A stretch of DNA of 64,000 nt, taken from NCBI GenBank assembly GCA_008921705.1, contig VFFE01009203.1, forward strand, positions 1,368,073 through 1,432,072, given 5' to 3'. The DNA is from Burhinus oedicnemus (lineage: Eukaryota; Chordata; Aves; Charadriiformes; Burhinidae). This document shows, piece after piece, positions 22,801 to 37,490 of the stretch. The notes beneath the pieces are model-generated. The model made no database searches and was not told the origin of the DNA. It was given only the letters and a program-made list of their open reading frames with translations. Position 1 is the stretch's first letter, and every line of letters begins with the position of its first letter. Both the position numbers and the translations under genes were made by a program.

Positions 22801-25800
22801 CAGGAAACTGAGAAAATATGATTACTGCCTTGCTTAGCACAAGGTTTATGAATCAATGTTTGTACTTACTTTGAACCTAAAAGGTTCACCCTTCCTTTCA
22901 CTCTCTCTTCTCCATATGTAGAAGTACTCAACAGACATTAAGTATTTTAAGTCCTTAGCTACCAGAAAGTATGATAAATAACTGGAAGTACCTTCACAAA
23001 GGAAAAGTTTAAGATTTTACAGATTGGACAGACTGGGACAGTAATCAAATACTCAAGACTGTGAAGAAGACTCATTAAAATAGTTAGAAACAGTGTTCTC
23101 AGCTTTTTCCAGGCTATTTTCCTGGATCATGACAGGTAAATGAGAAAGTAAACTCTTAAACCAAGGAATATATCTACAACAGCACCTAACTTTTGTATGT
23201 ATTGCAGTCTAAATGTGTCTTCAGCCCTGACCAAGGAGCCTTTATGCTAAAGTTGAGAACTTAAAATGGTGAGAAATTTGAGCTGGCCATTGGGAAGTAG
23301 TATGGGACCTCAGGCTTAGTACCCAAAGGAAACTGAAGGTGGGATAGTCAAGCAAGTTATCACAACTTCACATGAGCAACTATGCTCTACTTGGTAGCCT
23401 TTGTGGCAAACAAGAGATGAAACATTTAAAATTCAATGAGAAAAGATTTTTTTTCTCCCTTTGCTTCACAGTTGTAACAGATGAAAGAGATGAGTTACCA
23501 GAGGTCATCTGACATGCAGTTGCTCATCAAGCCACAGGCACTCACCAGTGAATGTCAGCCCTTAAACACTTGTCCTTCAACCAATGTTACAGTCAAAGAG
23601 TTAGACATAAGCCCCAATTTCACAGCAAGTGGTGGTAGCCATTAACCCCCTTTATAACCTGCAGCTTGCTGATCAGGAAAGACACCAGTGGCTGGGAAAT
23701 CCAGGATCAAATCCTTCTTCTTTCAGACAAAAAAACCTCATTCTCTTAAGGGTACCCGAGACTGAAAGCTATGGGGCAGAAAGGAGAAAAGTCCCTCTCA
23801 CTTTTCCCATTGAATGCATACCACTGTGCATGATTAGCTGAATATCTTCTGGACCTGATGAATGGAGAAAATGGAGTGAAATAAATGACTCTATAAGCTG
23901 ATTGATAAGAGATGGACCTACATTTCTGGCCCGTGAATGTTTCACATAAAACATTCCAATAACATTTTGAAAACAGCCATTAAATAAACATTCAAATCAA
24001 ACATAGGGTCACCCTTAACTGAAATGATTCTAAAAGTGGAACCTACAAAGAAAACACTGAGTAAAACATTTCAAGCAAATTGAAATTCTTTTTTTTTCCT
24101 CTTGTTTTTTACTCTGGCAGTGGGTCAGGATATTAATTATTGGGATAAGGTCTAGTTTAGTTTGTTTAAGAAGAATGCATGGTGTGTGGGATGTTTTCGA
24201 TTTCCTGTGGACCTACGTAATGGACTTTGTGAGTCACCGCATGGTTGTCTTATGGGAGGTGCAATAGAACACAATTTCTCTTGTTGCCAGCTAAATTTTT
24301 TGAATGCAGGATGATCACGTGCCTTTCTTCATGTGGCACTTTTCTGTGCAGTGAAATAGCAGCTGACCGACCTCCCTCTTTTGTTTGCTGCTTTTGGCTG
24401 CTAGTCCACCACCAGTGAAGAGCCAGCTTTGATGCTTTCACATCTACCAGCCTGATGGCTGGTTCCCACAGCTTCTGACACTGCTGAGTTTCAAAAGGAG
24501 GCCAAGCTGGACACACCCAAATCCTTTCAATTGCTGCTAGTTCACATCAGCCAAATGCATGTGGAATTTAAAGCCATGGAGGTGGAGGGTAAGGCTTAGG
24601 CCGAGTGCTACCAGGCCAGTTTGTGTTCTAGAGATGAGATATCTGTGCACATTTAGGATCCATTTCTGTAGATGAAACTCACGCTCCTGATATTGTACAC
24701 AGAGAGGTGCAGGTGTTTGGAGAGTTCCCAGGCCTCAGCATATTTATTTTCCAAAAACAGGCAGAGAGACTGACTTACTGGCCTCCTAGTTTCCTTTGGC
24801 TGACTTCACCTAATTAAAGGGTTTGGTCCCTTGGAGCACACTTCTGTGGAGATTTGTGTGGTGATGTGCATGTATTTCTTAAAAAAAAACCCAAAGAAAC
24901 ATCCCTGGGCAAAACAGTTTATCCTGTAGATTCCTATCGTCCAAGCCAAATGTTAATGCATTTACAAATAGCTAGTACCTCCAAGAGCCCTGGGGACAGT
25001 GAGGCCTGGTTTCCTAGGAAGCCATGTTTTGGAGATGAATGTACATTCCAAGGTGTCTAGTACGCACGAAGCTTACTGTGCCGTTGGGGTAATTAGTAAA
25101 GGCTCTCTTTGCAGAACTTAATAGCTCTGATAGCTCTACTTCTCTGACCATGGGCTCAAAAGCTGTTAGATAAGGATAGACCAAGAAAAAGAAAAAGAGA
25201 GAGGAGTCTGTATGAGTCCTGTTTCCCTGAGAAAGCAGGCTTTTATATACTGTGTCACATACAGATATGTTGATCAAGCCCAGATTGAGACAGAAATATT
25301 TTTTTCTGTCCACGAACACATTTTTTGCTCCCAAAAATTCCAGTCCCAGTGAGTATCATATTAAGCAGAAAATCCAACAGGCAGATGAAGAGCTTTTATG
25401 TCAGCAGTCTCACCAAATCTGGTGTATTCATACAACATGTTTTGGTTCTAAATAATTTTTATTAATAAAAAATGAATGATTGTAAAAGTCCCAACCAGTT
25501 AGAGTTTGGGATTGATTATACTTGAATTTTGAAAAGAAATGAGTGATGTGAAGGGTAGAAGTAGATCTGTTTTACCAATCCATGCAATTGTTCATGCTTG
25601 TATGATTTGGGTCAAGTATATACTAACAGTCAGGAGTTTACCTATGCATATTTAGTTGTATTCAGTGCCAGCTAAAAAGAATATTATGATAACACTTTAC
25701 ATAGGCTGATAAATTTTATCCCTTTACATAGGGATTTTTTTTTTAAAGTTTCCTTATTTGCAAATGTAAATATCATTATGCATTTCTTTCAGAGTCTCAG

Positions 25801-26136
25801 TGCATGCCTTCTATTCCTCCAATAATTTCACCGTGATTACTATTCATTTACTTTCTCTTCATATCATGCATGTAATGGGCCTTCTTGAGGTAGCGTGTAA
25901 GCTCACACTTGAAACCAGCATTAAGGAATGTTTCTGCTGCAATAAATATACAAAAACTAGACAACTATGTTAATCTCACAATTCAGTTTGCTGCTCAGCA
26001 GTCTCAAGTTTTGCACACACTTTTCATGAGTAAAACTACTCAACCAGATTGATTAGAAAACCAAATTGTTTTCCATCCACATGATGTGGGGGAAAAAAGA
26101 TATAAAATGGCAAAGATTTCAGAGTAGTACTGACTC

Positions 26137-26218
26137 ATTTCTCGTTTTTTTTCTTTTGTCTTTTTTTTTCTTTTTCATTTTCTTTTTCTTTTTTTCTTTT
26201 CCTTTTTATTCTACTTTT
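26137..26218. repeat. Polypyrimidine (T/C) tract
   Basis: About 80 bases are almost entirely T with scattered C on the plus strand (runs of 5-10 T broken by single C). This is a low-complexity tract with no exon visible just downstream. Confidence 0.9.
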
Positions 26219-27448
26219 GGACCAATTTAACATTTGTTTGTGCCAGACATAAATCTTAGGAAGATATATTGGTGGATCATAACCCTTCCACCCCAAGGCA
26301 AGATTCCTATTCATAATACATCTTTCATAACTTACTGTGATCTTCCCACCTGAGTAACAGACTGAAAAACCCGTGACTGCAGCATATTATGTTTTCTGTC
26401 CAAGAAGCTTGTCAAAGAACAGTCTAAAAAGATAAGACATAAATTTTAAGTTTCCTAAGACAACATACTAATTCAAACAGATATCATTCAGTGCTAAGCT
26501 GATCACAATTAAAATGCATCCATTTAAAAAATTGTTTCAAGCAAAACTTTTGAAATAAAGTATTGGAAAGCTTTTGAAAAGTTCCTGTCTCATATATCGT
26601 TTTGATAGTTTTCTTTTTTTTCCTTAGCTGTCTGTGAATACTAATGCTGAAATATCAAAATTTTCCAAGAGTGAGCAATTTCAGGTCCCAATCTTTTCTT
26701 GGAAAAACATAAAATTACTTATGATGTCCCATTTCTTTCCCAAAACTGTTGCTCCCCATGTCACCAGTACCTGTGTCATCAAGTACATAGGGTTGGATAG
26801 GATAATGTGCAGATCACTCTTAGTCTACTAAAAACTCAGTGAGGGAAATCAAATGTTTAAAACTACACGTGCATGCCTAATTGCTTTATAGACCAGAGCT
26901 GTCAGCATGAAGAGAGCTGAACCACTTGTAAACTTCCTAGGGCAAGGACATCTTTTTGTTTAGCAAAGCACTGCACCCTTTAGGGCAATGCTAGAACTGA
27001 CAGTCATATGTACACACGTTCCAAGAAACGGTTTTGGACTTGGTATCTAATACAGAAAATTAAAAAAGATAGATAAGAGTTGGCTTAATTTAATGGTTTT
27101 GTGGGAGATTAGGAAAATCCACTTTTAAACCCCACGGAAAATAGCTTTGTAGATTAAAGATTTTTGTGGTAAGCTTTCTGTTTTGTTTCTTTGTGGCTTT
27201 AACATATGTCTTTAATATAAATCTGTAATGGCAAACTAAACTAACAACAGATATGTTTTCATTCTACTAAATCTTTTTAACAAACTTAGACAGCTTTAAA
27301 ATCATGTGGCATTAAAAGTAAAACCTGATGGGTTTTTTGTAATTGTTTTGCTATGCCCCTATTATTCACTGGGTATAATTCCTACTGAGTGTAGTAAGAT
27401 CAGGATCGAGATCTAAGATGATATTTTGAAAATAAAATAAAGCAATTT

Positions 27449-27517
27449 ATACACACACACACAAATATATATATGTATACACAAACATATGTATAATCTA
27501 TATATATGTATATACGT
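27449..27517. repeat. Compound CA/TA microsatellite
   Basis: A short (AC) run is followed by (TA)/(TATG) stretches: acacacacacaca, atatatatatg, tatatatatg, tatatacg. The units are short and interrupted. Confidence 0.85.
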
Positions 27518-30500
27518 AAGCATATAGCCCAGAAAATTTTCAAAAATATTACAGATTTCTTCTTTATAGATGCACTATGTCTGCATGAAAGAGTTAAAAA
27601 ATGATAATTCTGAACACAGTTTGCAATGTGTGTTGACTGTATCATAGCTATACATAACATCCGCCCAACTCTTTGCAGATGTTACTTAGCTTTGCCAAGG
27701 AGTTTCAACACTCTGGAAGAGGTCTTGAACTCAGGTTTGGCTGATCCTGTGTGATCTACAAAATTTCTTCCCCAGCGTAAAAAGGAAACTAAATGAGCTA
27801 CAATTGCTCTGGTCAGCTGATTCCCCCATATATCCATTTCTTTCATTCTGGAGTTACCCATGACCAAAAGTTATCCTCTGAACAGCAAAGAAGGGCTCAA
27901 GAGCAGTTTCTCAAAAGCAACTGTGAGTAAAGAGAACTAAGTATAAACACGTAATACCAGTTTAGCCCCACACAGGATAAATAGATTAAAAGGACCCAGG
28001 TTTACACGAAGAAACTGTAATCTTTTTATCTTATCCATGTTACTAAAAATCTATTCCTTGATGAAGACTTGATTCAGTGCCTTGCAAACAGAAACGTCTA
28101 AAGAAAAATCACTAGTCCTTTGAGTAATTATTAGCACTTCTTACTTACCTTCAGTTTTTCTTATTACACTTTGCAACCTGATATAGTAAAGGAGAATTTG
28201 AGGAAATATAAATAGCTAAATAAAAAATATAGTCAAGTCAAAGAACAGCAAACAGGAAAAAGTCATTTCACAAGTGTTCCCCAATGCTGATTTTTAGCCC
28301 ACTGAAAAGATAAGATAGTCAGCATTAGTCAACTGCTATTGATGGACATTCTCACTCCCTCGAGTTTGTCACCCACCCATGCTGTTCCCATTTCAGCAAA
28401 AATAACATAGCATGGTGCTAGTAATGTTTTATCCCTTTACATATTTTGGAAAAGTAAATTCTGTATGGGAAAATATTCCTGTTGTGCCACTAAGCTACCC
28501 AGAGAAGGCAGTTTTCCACACCATTGATTTCCACTCACCTATTTTGATATTTGCTTTGGTATAGAACAAGCCCTTGGGAAGGGATCTTGTGACTTCTCAG
28601 AAAAGTCCGCAACAATTATCATCTTTTTATAAGTAGTCCTTCCAAGCTGTGACAAAATGAAGATTTGGAAACAATCAGATGGGTGTAATGACATACCTGT
28701 AAAAAAACTACAAGTCTTTCAAGGTCAGTTACATTTGTCAGTATATACTATACACAAAGGGAATCCCAGACACAAGTATGCACCGCTAATGGGAGTTTAA
28801 CTTTCTAATGAGATTTATTTTTGTCTCCTACTTCCTAATATATGATAACTTTAACATAAAGACATTAAGTACTGTAGTCTGTCTTCAATGGCAGTGGAGC
28901 CTTTGTCTTCTCTCAAAGAGTGAATTGGTTCCTAAGATTTTAATCTAGCTGATTGGCACTGATGTTCCAAATGTAGCAAGTTACTGTGTTATTTCAAAGC
29001 GGAAAATGCTATTTACCCTTCAAAATGATGTTTGAGAGAGAGAAAAATGTGACAATTCAAGAGATAAGCTGGTGTTAGATCCTCCCAGATACCAGTTACT
29101 TCAAGAATAGGAGAAATATGTCTTTTCCATGGTATTTCTGCATGAATTTCATTGACCTATCTTCCGCTTTTGTCTTAGGCAGCCACAATTGCTAAACCAT
29201 CAGACTAAATAACAAAAAATTGAATGAAGACAAAAGAGTCACACCAGGGAGGACAGCTTACTTTTACATAGATTAGTAGAATTGCCTTTTTGAACTTTCT
29301 GTCCATTAGCAACATCAGGGATCTTAAAACTTTTGTAACAGCTGCACTTAAAAATGTTAATGATTACTGTAAATTACTTCTTAATTTCTTATAGTAATTT
29401 TCAAACTTTTGGCACATCACAGGGCTAAAACACAGTCAGTAAATGGAAGGGACTAGGATGAGGAATACAATTTTAATGACAAAAGAACAACTCCAGAGCA
29501 CGTGAAAATAAAAACAAGAACTTTGGAGTTCATGTTCATGATTGCTCAAACAAATTGAAACCTTTTATAACACTCAGATCCATTTTTAAAGGAGGAAAAG
29601 GATATAGAGGTCATAGTCTGTATAATTTATTGTATTCACCTCTATTCTGGTCTTCAAGCAAACTCAAATTTCCTACTTTTCTTGCTCTTTCAGAAACATT
29701 GCTTAGAATTCAGGCATTGAGCTCCTTTGCTTAAACCCCTGATAAGCAGCTGACAGCTAAAGGGAGAACCATACAATTTCTTGAATCAAGCACTTAATCT
29801 GCACAGAAATTTCTGTAAAAGTATAAAATGCAGGAAGCAATATTTTTGATGCAAAGGATAAATTTGAAATAACATGTGTTAAAGAGAAAATCTAGAAGTG
29901 AACATGTTGTTATCCCTCACTTTACAACTCTTAACACATATTGGAATCCAAAAGGCAAAGCTTGAAAATCACACTGCATACATATGAACACATTCCCCTC
30001 TGCTCTTCTTTACCACTTGAACTCTCAGGTCGTGTGTGCACAGTGTAAAGCCTTTGCTGGAGGATATTCTCTGTACACTTCCCCAGGCCCGCTCCCTGCG
30101 GACCTTCTCCAAGCCCCCACACTCACATCTTTCATACCAAAACGGATATTTCTGCAGTCAGCTGAGACAAGCATCCAAATACTTTTGCAAGCAGCTACCT
30201 TGGCTACCACTGTTTGGTTTTTTACTACTTAAGATCATGTCATCATCCAGTTCAGCTGAGGACTGAGGTGCTCCCACGAGGGATAAGCACTTCGTCCAGA
30301 CTCTGTCCTATTTCACCCTCCATCTCTCACCCATAGCCTGGAAGATACTTCAGACCTACAACCAGGCCTGCCCCATCCCTACAGATTTGTCTGGCTATTG
30401 GGGCTGTTGGCTGCCCTGATTACCATCCCTGGACCTGCTCTGCTCTTCTTGTTTGGATACCATGGGTCTCTTTCCTGCATGCCTTGTTGGCTCTGGGCTC

Positions 30501-33500
30501 ACCTGTCCTTGCAGAGCAGCCCTGCTCCTGCTACTCCCTGACAGCTCTGGGTTCATGCAAACCAGCTGTTTAATACAATACCTCTATCCTGGGGATCAGT
30601 CTGACTCCAGCTAGCATTTAAGAATTGAAAGTATACAGTTCTTTTAATGTGAAGCATCAAATTCTGCATATGACAGAACTGGAGGCATTTGCAATCCCCA
30701 ATAACTATTGCAATTTAGAAATCAAAACTTGGATAAACACTTCAGAAACACAGGTATTAATATGAAGAACTGTAATAGTTCTGAAATAGTACTTACAGGA
30801 ATCGTGTTTCAAAGAGTTGCATGGTTCTTTCATGATACCTGAACATCTAATCCCAAAAATAATTCAAAATGATGCATAAGGTTTGGCATGGATGATTACT
30901 TTTGAGTCAGTGGAAATTATCCAGCTGAGTTCTACACAAGTTTTAGTGTTAGACTTTCAAGTAAGAGGTTTCTTAGAAAGCTTTCTAGATATTTAATTTC
31001 TGTATAAGATTTTTAAATGAATGCTCTGTTTCCAGAAATGCAGACTGGCTCTCACGCTAGCAAAGCACATTAACATAACGGCGTTCCAGGGGTACAGATA
31101 TTTACAGGCTAAATTAAGTTTCCACATATTAAGGTGATAGTAGATATGACACTGCATTGACTGAGGGATGAATCCTGATTACCTGACAAGGAAAGGCAGT
31201 ATCTGACAATTTGCCATAATAAATCAAATCTGTCCAATCCAACAGTTGGTTCTAAATAGCTTGTACTTTGTGCAATAATCCACATCATGTGTGACCCTGT
31301 ATAAAACACACTACCTAGTGAACAACCAGAGAATAACCTTTTTTTGGGTACCATTTTGCTAATGTTAATTTCTTAAAGTGCTTAGTGTTGGAAATCACAC
31401 CTGATTTTGGAATCAGATGCCAGAAACAGGCTAGATTTCTACTATTTATATTTGGATCCAGGGGGAGAGTTAGAAGCATCAGACAGGATCTACAGCGAAC
31501 ATATGAGTAACCGACTAGAAAATGACAAGAAGACAGGCATATCTGAAAACTCTGCAAGTTCCAGTGCTACCATGCTGCCTTACATTCTTGTGTTGTCCAT
31601 CTACATAATACCGGAGGTCATGGTGCAGGGTCTTCTTCCGGTCAGACTTAAGTGCTGAAGTGATTCCTTTGAATACAGACTTACGGATCATTTATTTTTA
31701 AGACCCTTCTGAAGGAAAAAGATGGTGATTCTCCTACTTACATTTGAGAAAAAAAAGTATTTATTAAATACGCTTTATTACCTTTTCTAATCCTGTTAGA
31801 GTAGAAATACCATTAACTTTACTGGAAAAGAATAAGACATTTGTCACTGGTTATATTACACCTTATGGTGCCAGACCATTCTCAGTAAGAAAAAGACAAG
31901 AAAGGTGGCATAGGAGAAAGAGGAATTAACTCAGAAATATTATGTTTCTGTCATATAAAGCATGAAGTAGAGAGCCACACAGATTCCTGAAGTTAGTTGT
32001 GAAATCCTTCAATTACTTTATCATCTAACCAGTGAAAAGATCTCAGGAGGTGGTCTATCTCATGTGTTTAGGAAGGTCTCTGTGGTTCTACAGAGCTGAA
32101 GGTGTGATTTGTTTCTTTTGCTTCTCTGAGTGCTTGATCTGCTGAATCGAGTTTAATACATTTTCTACTCCAGAGCATCCCAAACTCATGGCTGCACACT
32201 TCACCTCCTGGAGTCCAGGATGATTTGCTTGGTTACATATTAGAGAAGTGATGGCACAGTCTAACACATGAACGCTCAATAAGCAATTTCACTGTTTTAC
32301 TGGCCCTTCAGCACACTGCCTTCAGGACATACATGAACAGCCATCAATTGGGGTCTACAGTAGGTTTCATAAGCACTGGCATTTCTGGAGAGCAGGATGC
32401 CAGGGTGACTCACCGCTCTGGATTTCTGAGCATTTGCTGCAAGTTGTTAGGGCATTTCTCACACAATTTCTCTCTTGTGTTGGAGAGTGGGAGGGAGTGG
32501 CATTGCTCTAGAGTGAATTGAAGAATTCTGGTGATCAATACAAAATTTTCAAGGGCGCCAACAGCTGTTTAATGTCTGAATGTCAACAATCATTTGGAAG
32601 CCTACGTTCAGCAGACAACCTCAAATTATATGTTTGAAAAATATCTTTTCTAAGGCTTTTAAAGGTGTTATAATAGAAGCAAAATAGCTAGCTGACCTGT
32701 AGCACTGTACTATGACACAGTTGTATTCTGTACTACAAAAGCTTTTTTCCAGGCTTTTCCTACTCACCAACAGAAAAGAATATGATAAAGCTGCTTTCCT
32801 GTACTTAATAGGAAACTCAGGACAGTTAATCTAAAGTGGCTAGAGGTGTGAATTTAAATTGGATTAATCAAACCACATTAAGCCTTTGCACAATCGCTTC
32901 CATTCAGTATTAAAATTCCTTGATATTATCTATATATACCTAATTGGCTTCCCAAGTAAATTAAACCATGCTCAGTGGAGGCCATTTTAATACTGGTAAA
33001 AGTGTTGGCATTGGAAGTGAAAGTGACTGACCTAAACCACCAACTCTGATTCATTTTGCTGGAAACAATTTTCCATTTAAACCAGTGGTCATAAAGGGCA
33101 TAGTTCTGTGGGGTTTTTTTTAACCTCCATGCAAAAATTACTCTTGTATGCCTGACAACAAAGATAACTTTTCAAAATCCAATGATTAACATACATAGAA
33201 TTTCTGCCTCTTTTGCTATCTATCATGTTCCCTAACTTTAGTTCTGTTTCCTCCAGACGTTTGTCATATGGCCCAAGAGTGGCCACTTCTTGCAGGTGTA
33301 ACTGGAAGAAAGTAAAAAAAGGCTTTGTAGACAACTTTGCTCTACTGTGTATTGTATGTATTTTGGAGCTTTTAGGAGGAAAATTCTGTGCAAGAAAATA
33401 AGCTTGTATGGTAGTCCTGCTAATTTTTTGCTGTCAGGACAAAAGAACATGCTGAAATCAGAGACGAAGAACTCTCAAGTGTTGTGTCTGAGTTGTAGAA

Positions 33501-36500
33501 TGGTTTTGGATACTGTTGACACCAAAGTATCCAAACCACAACTCAAGCAGATCTAGTCAATTTTAACTGAAGAAATTTCTCATCAGAGAAATAATTTCTA
33601 AACTAAAACCAATATAAAATTAGCACTGACATAAAGTTATACTACTATTTCACACAGCATTTGGTGGAAAATTTTCACAAATGATTGCTGGCAATTCACC
33701 ACTTCTGTTATTTTGCAGGAGGACAAAAATATTTACCTGGATCCATGCCAAAGATATGACTCAATGAAGGTTCTTACAGCATCAGAAGTTAATGGACTTC
33801 TAGGAAAAAAAATATTCAGTTGAAGGTGCCTATTATTCATCATTAACTAGGCAAAATTCTCCCATTTAAAAGACTTCAGTGAGAGATCCCTCCTAAAGCT
33901 TCCCTCTTCCAATCTAGGACTAAGAACAATATGGTTATGATTTAAGTGGAATTTGAATGTCAAAAGCAATAAAAAGAAATCAGTGAAAACTACATCTTAA
34001 ATAATCTTTTAGCAAACAATCTAAAGGCAGAAATGCTTTGACAAAACTATTTGCAACCCCATGGGAAGGTTAATACACTGACAAGAAATGGAAAGAATTT
34101 TTTAATTCAGAAGAACAAAAAAAAAGCTAAACATGATGGGAAATATATTTGAAATGAATGATTCAGAGTTACATATTAATAAGGCATGTATCTCAAGGAA
34201 TTTTATAAATTATTTGAGAAACATGTTTAGCACACGATATCTTATGTATAGAGGAGAAAATCTACTGGATGTAGTAGAGATGACAGGGCAATTTTACCAT
34301 ATTTGTAACCGCAACTCTAATTTAAAGTTGCACGTGGGTAGACTGTCAGCCAAATAACAAATATTGCTGTATTTTATTAACTCATATAATGGTCACAACT
34401 GTGGTGTGTCAGAATTTTTCTTTTCATTTTATGTTTATTATCATTATTTTGTAATCCTTTGTGTTGTCAAATGTTATCCTGGGCTAACTGGACATTCAGG
34501 ATGAGATTCATCTTACATCACTTTGACATCTAAATGTTAGGCTTCTTGTCTAAGCTCTTTCATTGTACAGTTTTCCTTGAACATAACTAAAAGCAGAATT
34601 CCAGAGAAACAAGCAATTCATGACTCCTTCATGGAGTCACGTAGGTCAGGGTGCGATGTATCACCTTCTTAAAATGTTATTTCTTCACAGGCTGCAGAAG
34701 CAATGTAGACAATTAGTTTAAATTAGATACTTATTTTTTCAGATGGCTGAAGTTAGGTGCAATGAATCTCACTCTGTAGATACAGTGTAAAGTTTTATAT
34801 TCTAAGTAGAAAAACAGTCTGTCTATTTAAAATTGGTTTTGTTTTCCCTTATTGTGCATGGTTGGATGATTAGTATTAATATGAAATATGAACAGCTGGA
34901 GCCTTTTTTCTTCATTCAGGAAGTCTATTCACATTCAATGTGCTATTTAAATTTTAGTTGTAGACATCTGTTCTCCACATCACTGCCCTTAATAGACATG
35001 GCTGTTCCAGAAAGGTCCAGAACTTAGGCCTAAACACCAGCATGTGGTCATCCCTAATGTTGACTTCTCAGCACAGTCCCTGGAAGGCTTTTGACCTTGC
35101 CCAGTTAGCAATTTTCCAGCAGTTTCTGGGCACAGTTCAGGAGGAGTCTGGTCCATGAACTGTTCCCCATAGGCAATTTGGATGCAGCAGCACTGGATTT
35201 GGGGAAGTGGTAGACACAAGACAGCTTAGCTTTGCTTAGTGTGTGCAGTGGAGGTTGCCTCAGGGCCAGAGAACGACCCCTTGCTATGAACACGCAGGTG
35301 TTGCCACAAGGGCTCTGCATACGTAAACATTTAACTGAATAGAGCTGCCTTTAAATACCTGATTAAATGGTTTCTAAATCAGGACCTACATGTTAATTTA
35401 CACTATCTGTGGCATTATATGTTAACATATTACTGCTTATACCTTTAATACTTAAACATTTAAAGAAAACCATTTGTCCACTTGAAGAGACCACTATATA
35501 ATATACTTGTAGCTGGGGTAGAGGAGGTAAAAAAAGCCAAAGGTGTTGGCTGAACTGCATACCTGGAGCACAAGGAATAGATCTCGTAATCCTCCGCTTA
35601 ATTATAAACCTGTTTTTACGTCCTTGAAAGGCAAAGAGACTTGAGCATATGCTTAAATACTTTGCTGAATAACCCCAAGGCCTGGGAGTATTTCCACTAA
35701 TTTCAGTGGGAATATTCAGAGGCTGTAAAGCTGAGTGTGTGTGTGAACTTTTTAGATTAGATCTTTAACAGGATTACTCCTATGAGTAAAGCTCTTCCAT
35801 TTGAGGCAGGTTTGCAAAAGTAAGAATTAAGTAAGCAATATATCAAGTCAACATCTCACTAACAACTATTTTCCTTGTACTGATTTTCAATTTTTGACAG
35901 TATCTCTTTATCTGCATGAAGCCAATATATATAAGCAACACATAAATATGAAATATCCATAGGATCTAAAGTAACTAAATAATGATTTCCTAATCCACTG
36001 CATAGATTTTAAATACATAACCTGCTAAATACTAGTTTAAAAATTCCACTTGGAAACCTTTCCTTTTCACTTTTTCTGTAAGAAACCCAGGCTCTTAGCA
36101 AAACCCTCTGAGCTGCTGAAACCCTTGCACATGAAAAGCTAGAAATGGAGGTAGTGTTCAAAGTAGAAAAAAGACTGCCTTGTTCATAAAGTAAACACAT
36201 AGATTTCACAAAAAATATCCCTGATCTGACTAATCTGAATATTATATTTTTTCTCCCCAAGGAAAGTTGAAAAATCTCTTATACAGGCTGATTTCAAAAC
36301 ATATATGCCAAATAAAAGCAAGTATTTCCCCATACGTTCTCATCATTGCTCAGTGAAAAACACTACATTTGAAAAACAGATGTTCTTCTATTTGAGGTGC
36401 ATATCTCTAAAAGTGCAATAGCAACGTTACCCTTTCTGTAGGCTACAGTGTAGTGGCTTTCAAGGACTTGACATGAAACCAGCAAAACCTTTCCTTTAAA

Positions 36501-37254
36501 TTTCACCTACCAATAGACAAAAATGGGCATCAGCATAATCAAAATCACTCATATATATTCATCTTAAGTCATCTTAAGACAAAGGAGTCACCTTACTCAG
36601 TTAAAATTCATGATTTTCCTAATTTAAACTGAACCCATTTGGATTGTTACCTAACACATGATCATTTTCTGCAAATAACATTTTTGTAAATTCTTAGCCT
36701 CATAATATTTGAATAAACTGTAAGATGTTCCCCTTCATTAAATATGTGGCCATTTTAAGAATTAAATATTGAAACAAAGTCACACATGACTCATCTCTAA
36801 GTATACAGATCTCAGGGATAAATCTAAAATAACTAGTGATGAGGAATAAAACATTGATTCAAGACTTATGGAAAACACAGACTTATCAGCCAAGTCTATC
36901 TGACTAAAGTGAATCTGGGAGCAGATTTCCTTTGGTGCAACTTCCAAGTTTGAATTCAGGTTTTGTTAGCACTCCAAATCTGGTTCATTTTTTTTCTTCT
37001 TTTTTTATTCTGAGATAAACAGATTATGAAATTGAGCGCACCATGTTCATGGGAAATTTGCATACCAAGATGGCAAGCTATCTCTGGGTGTGGAGCAAGA
37101 GGATGCTTAGGTTCTAGGAAACAAGAGCAACAAGAAAAGATCCTATATAATGGGCCCATTTAATTCAAAGGAGAGAAGACAAACAAAATTATTGTAACAG
37201 TCTCCAAGTACATAGAAAGCTCCTGCAAAGGGGAAGGCTGTTTTCCCGGTCTAC

Positions 37255-37490
37255 AGGAGGTAGGAAAAGAAGACAAAAAAAATCTTTGGAAGGAAGATTC
37301 AAGTTAGATAATAGAAAAAACTGTCTGATGGGGTGGTTATCAAAGCACCGCATTTGATTTGCTGGCCACAGACATTCTAGCATAGGAAGTGGTTAGATAA
37401 ACATCTACACTTGAATGTTTTATTCTTTCTTGGGACTAGGAGGTGGACTACACATCCTTTTATAGTCCTTACTAGACCTAATTATCAATG
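37255..37490 (+). mobile_element. Ancient CR1 relic
   Basis: The stretch 'agattcaagttagataatagaaaaaactgtctgatggggtggttatcaaagcac' (37294-37348) lines up with the conserved CR1 block that encodes [11 protein letters not shown], then VVKHW. Further on, 'tggttagataaacatct' and 'gggactaggaggtggactacacatcc' fit the end of ORF2 and the 'ggactagatgacc' UTR segment of old CR1 branches. Decay is heavy and no frame or tail remains. I base the call on the order of the matching words, not on any one of them. Confidence 0.55.

Larger units (their letters stand above)
19810..37254. other. 17-kb stretch without recognisable genes or interspersed repeats
   Basis: I found no CR1 copy, LTR, gene or RNA gene in this interval, although the regions on both sides hold a CR1 copy every few kilobases. 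It is AT-rich with many short A and T runs. Named local features are a pyrimidine tract (26137-26218), a CA/TA microsatellite (27449-27517) and a C-richer patch (30250-30600). Very old repeats may escape inspection by eye. Confidence 0.5.
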
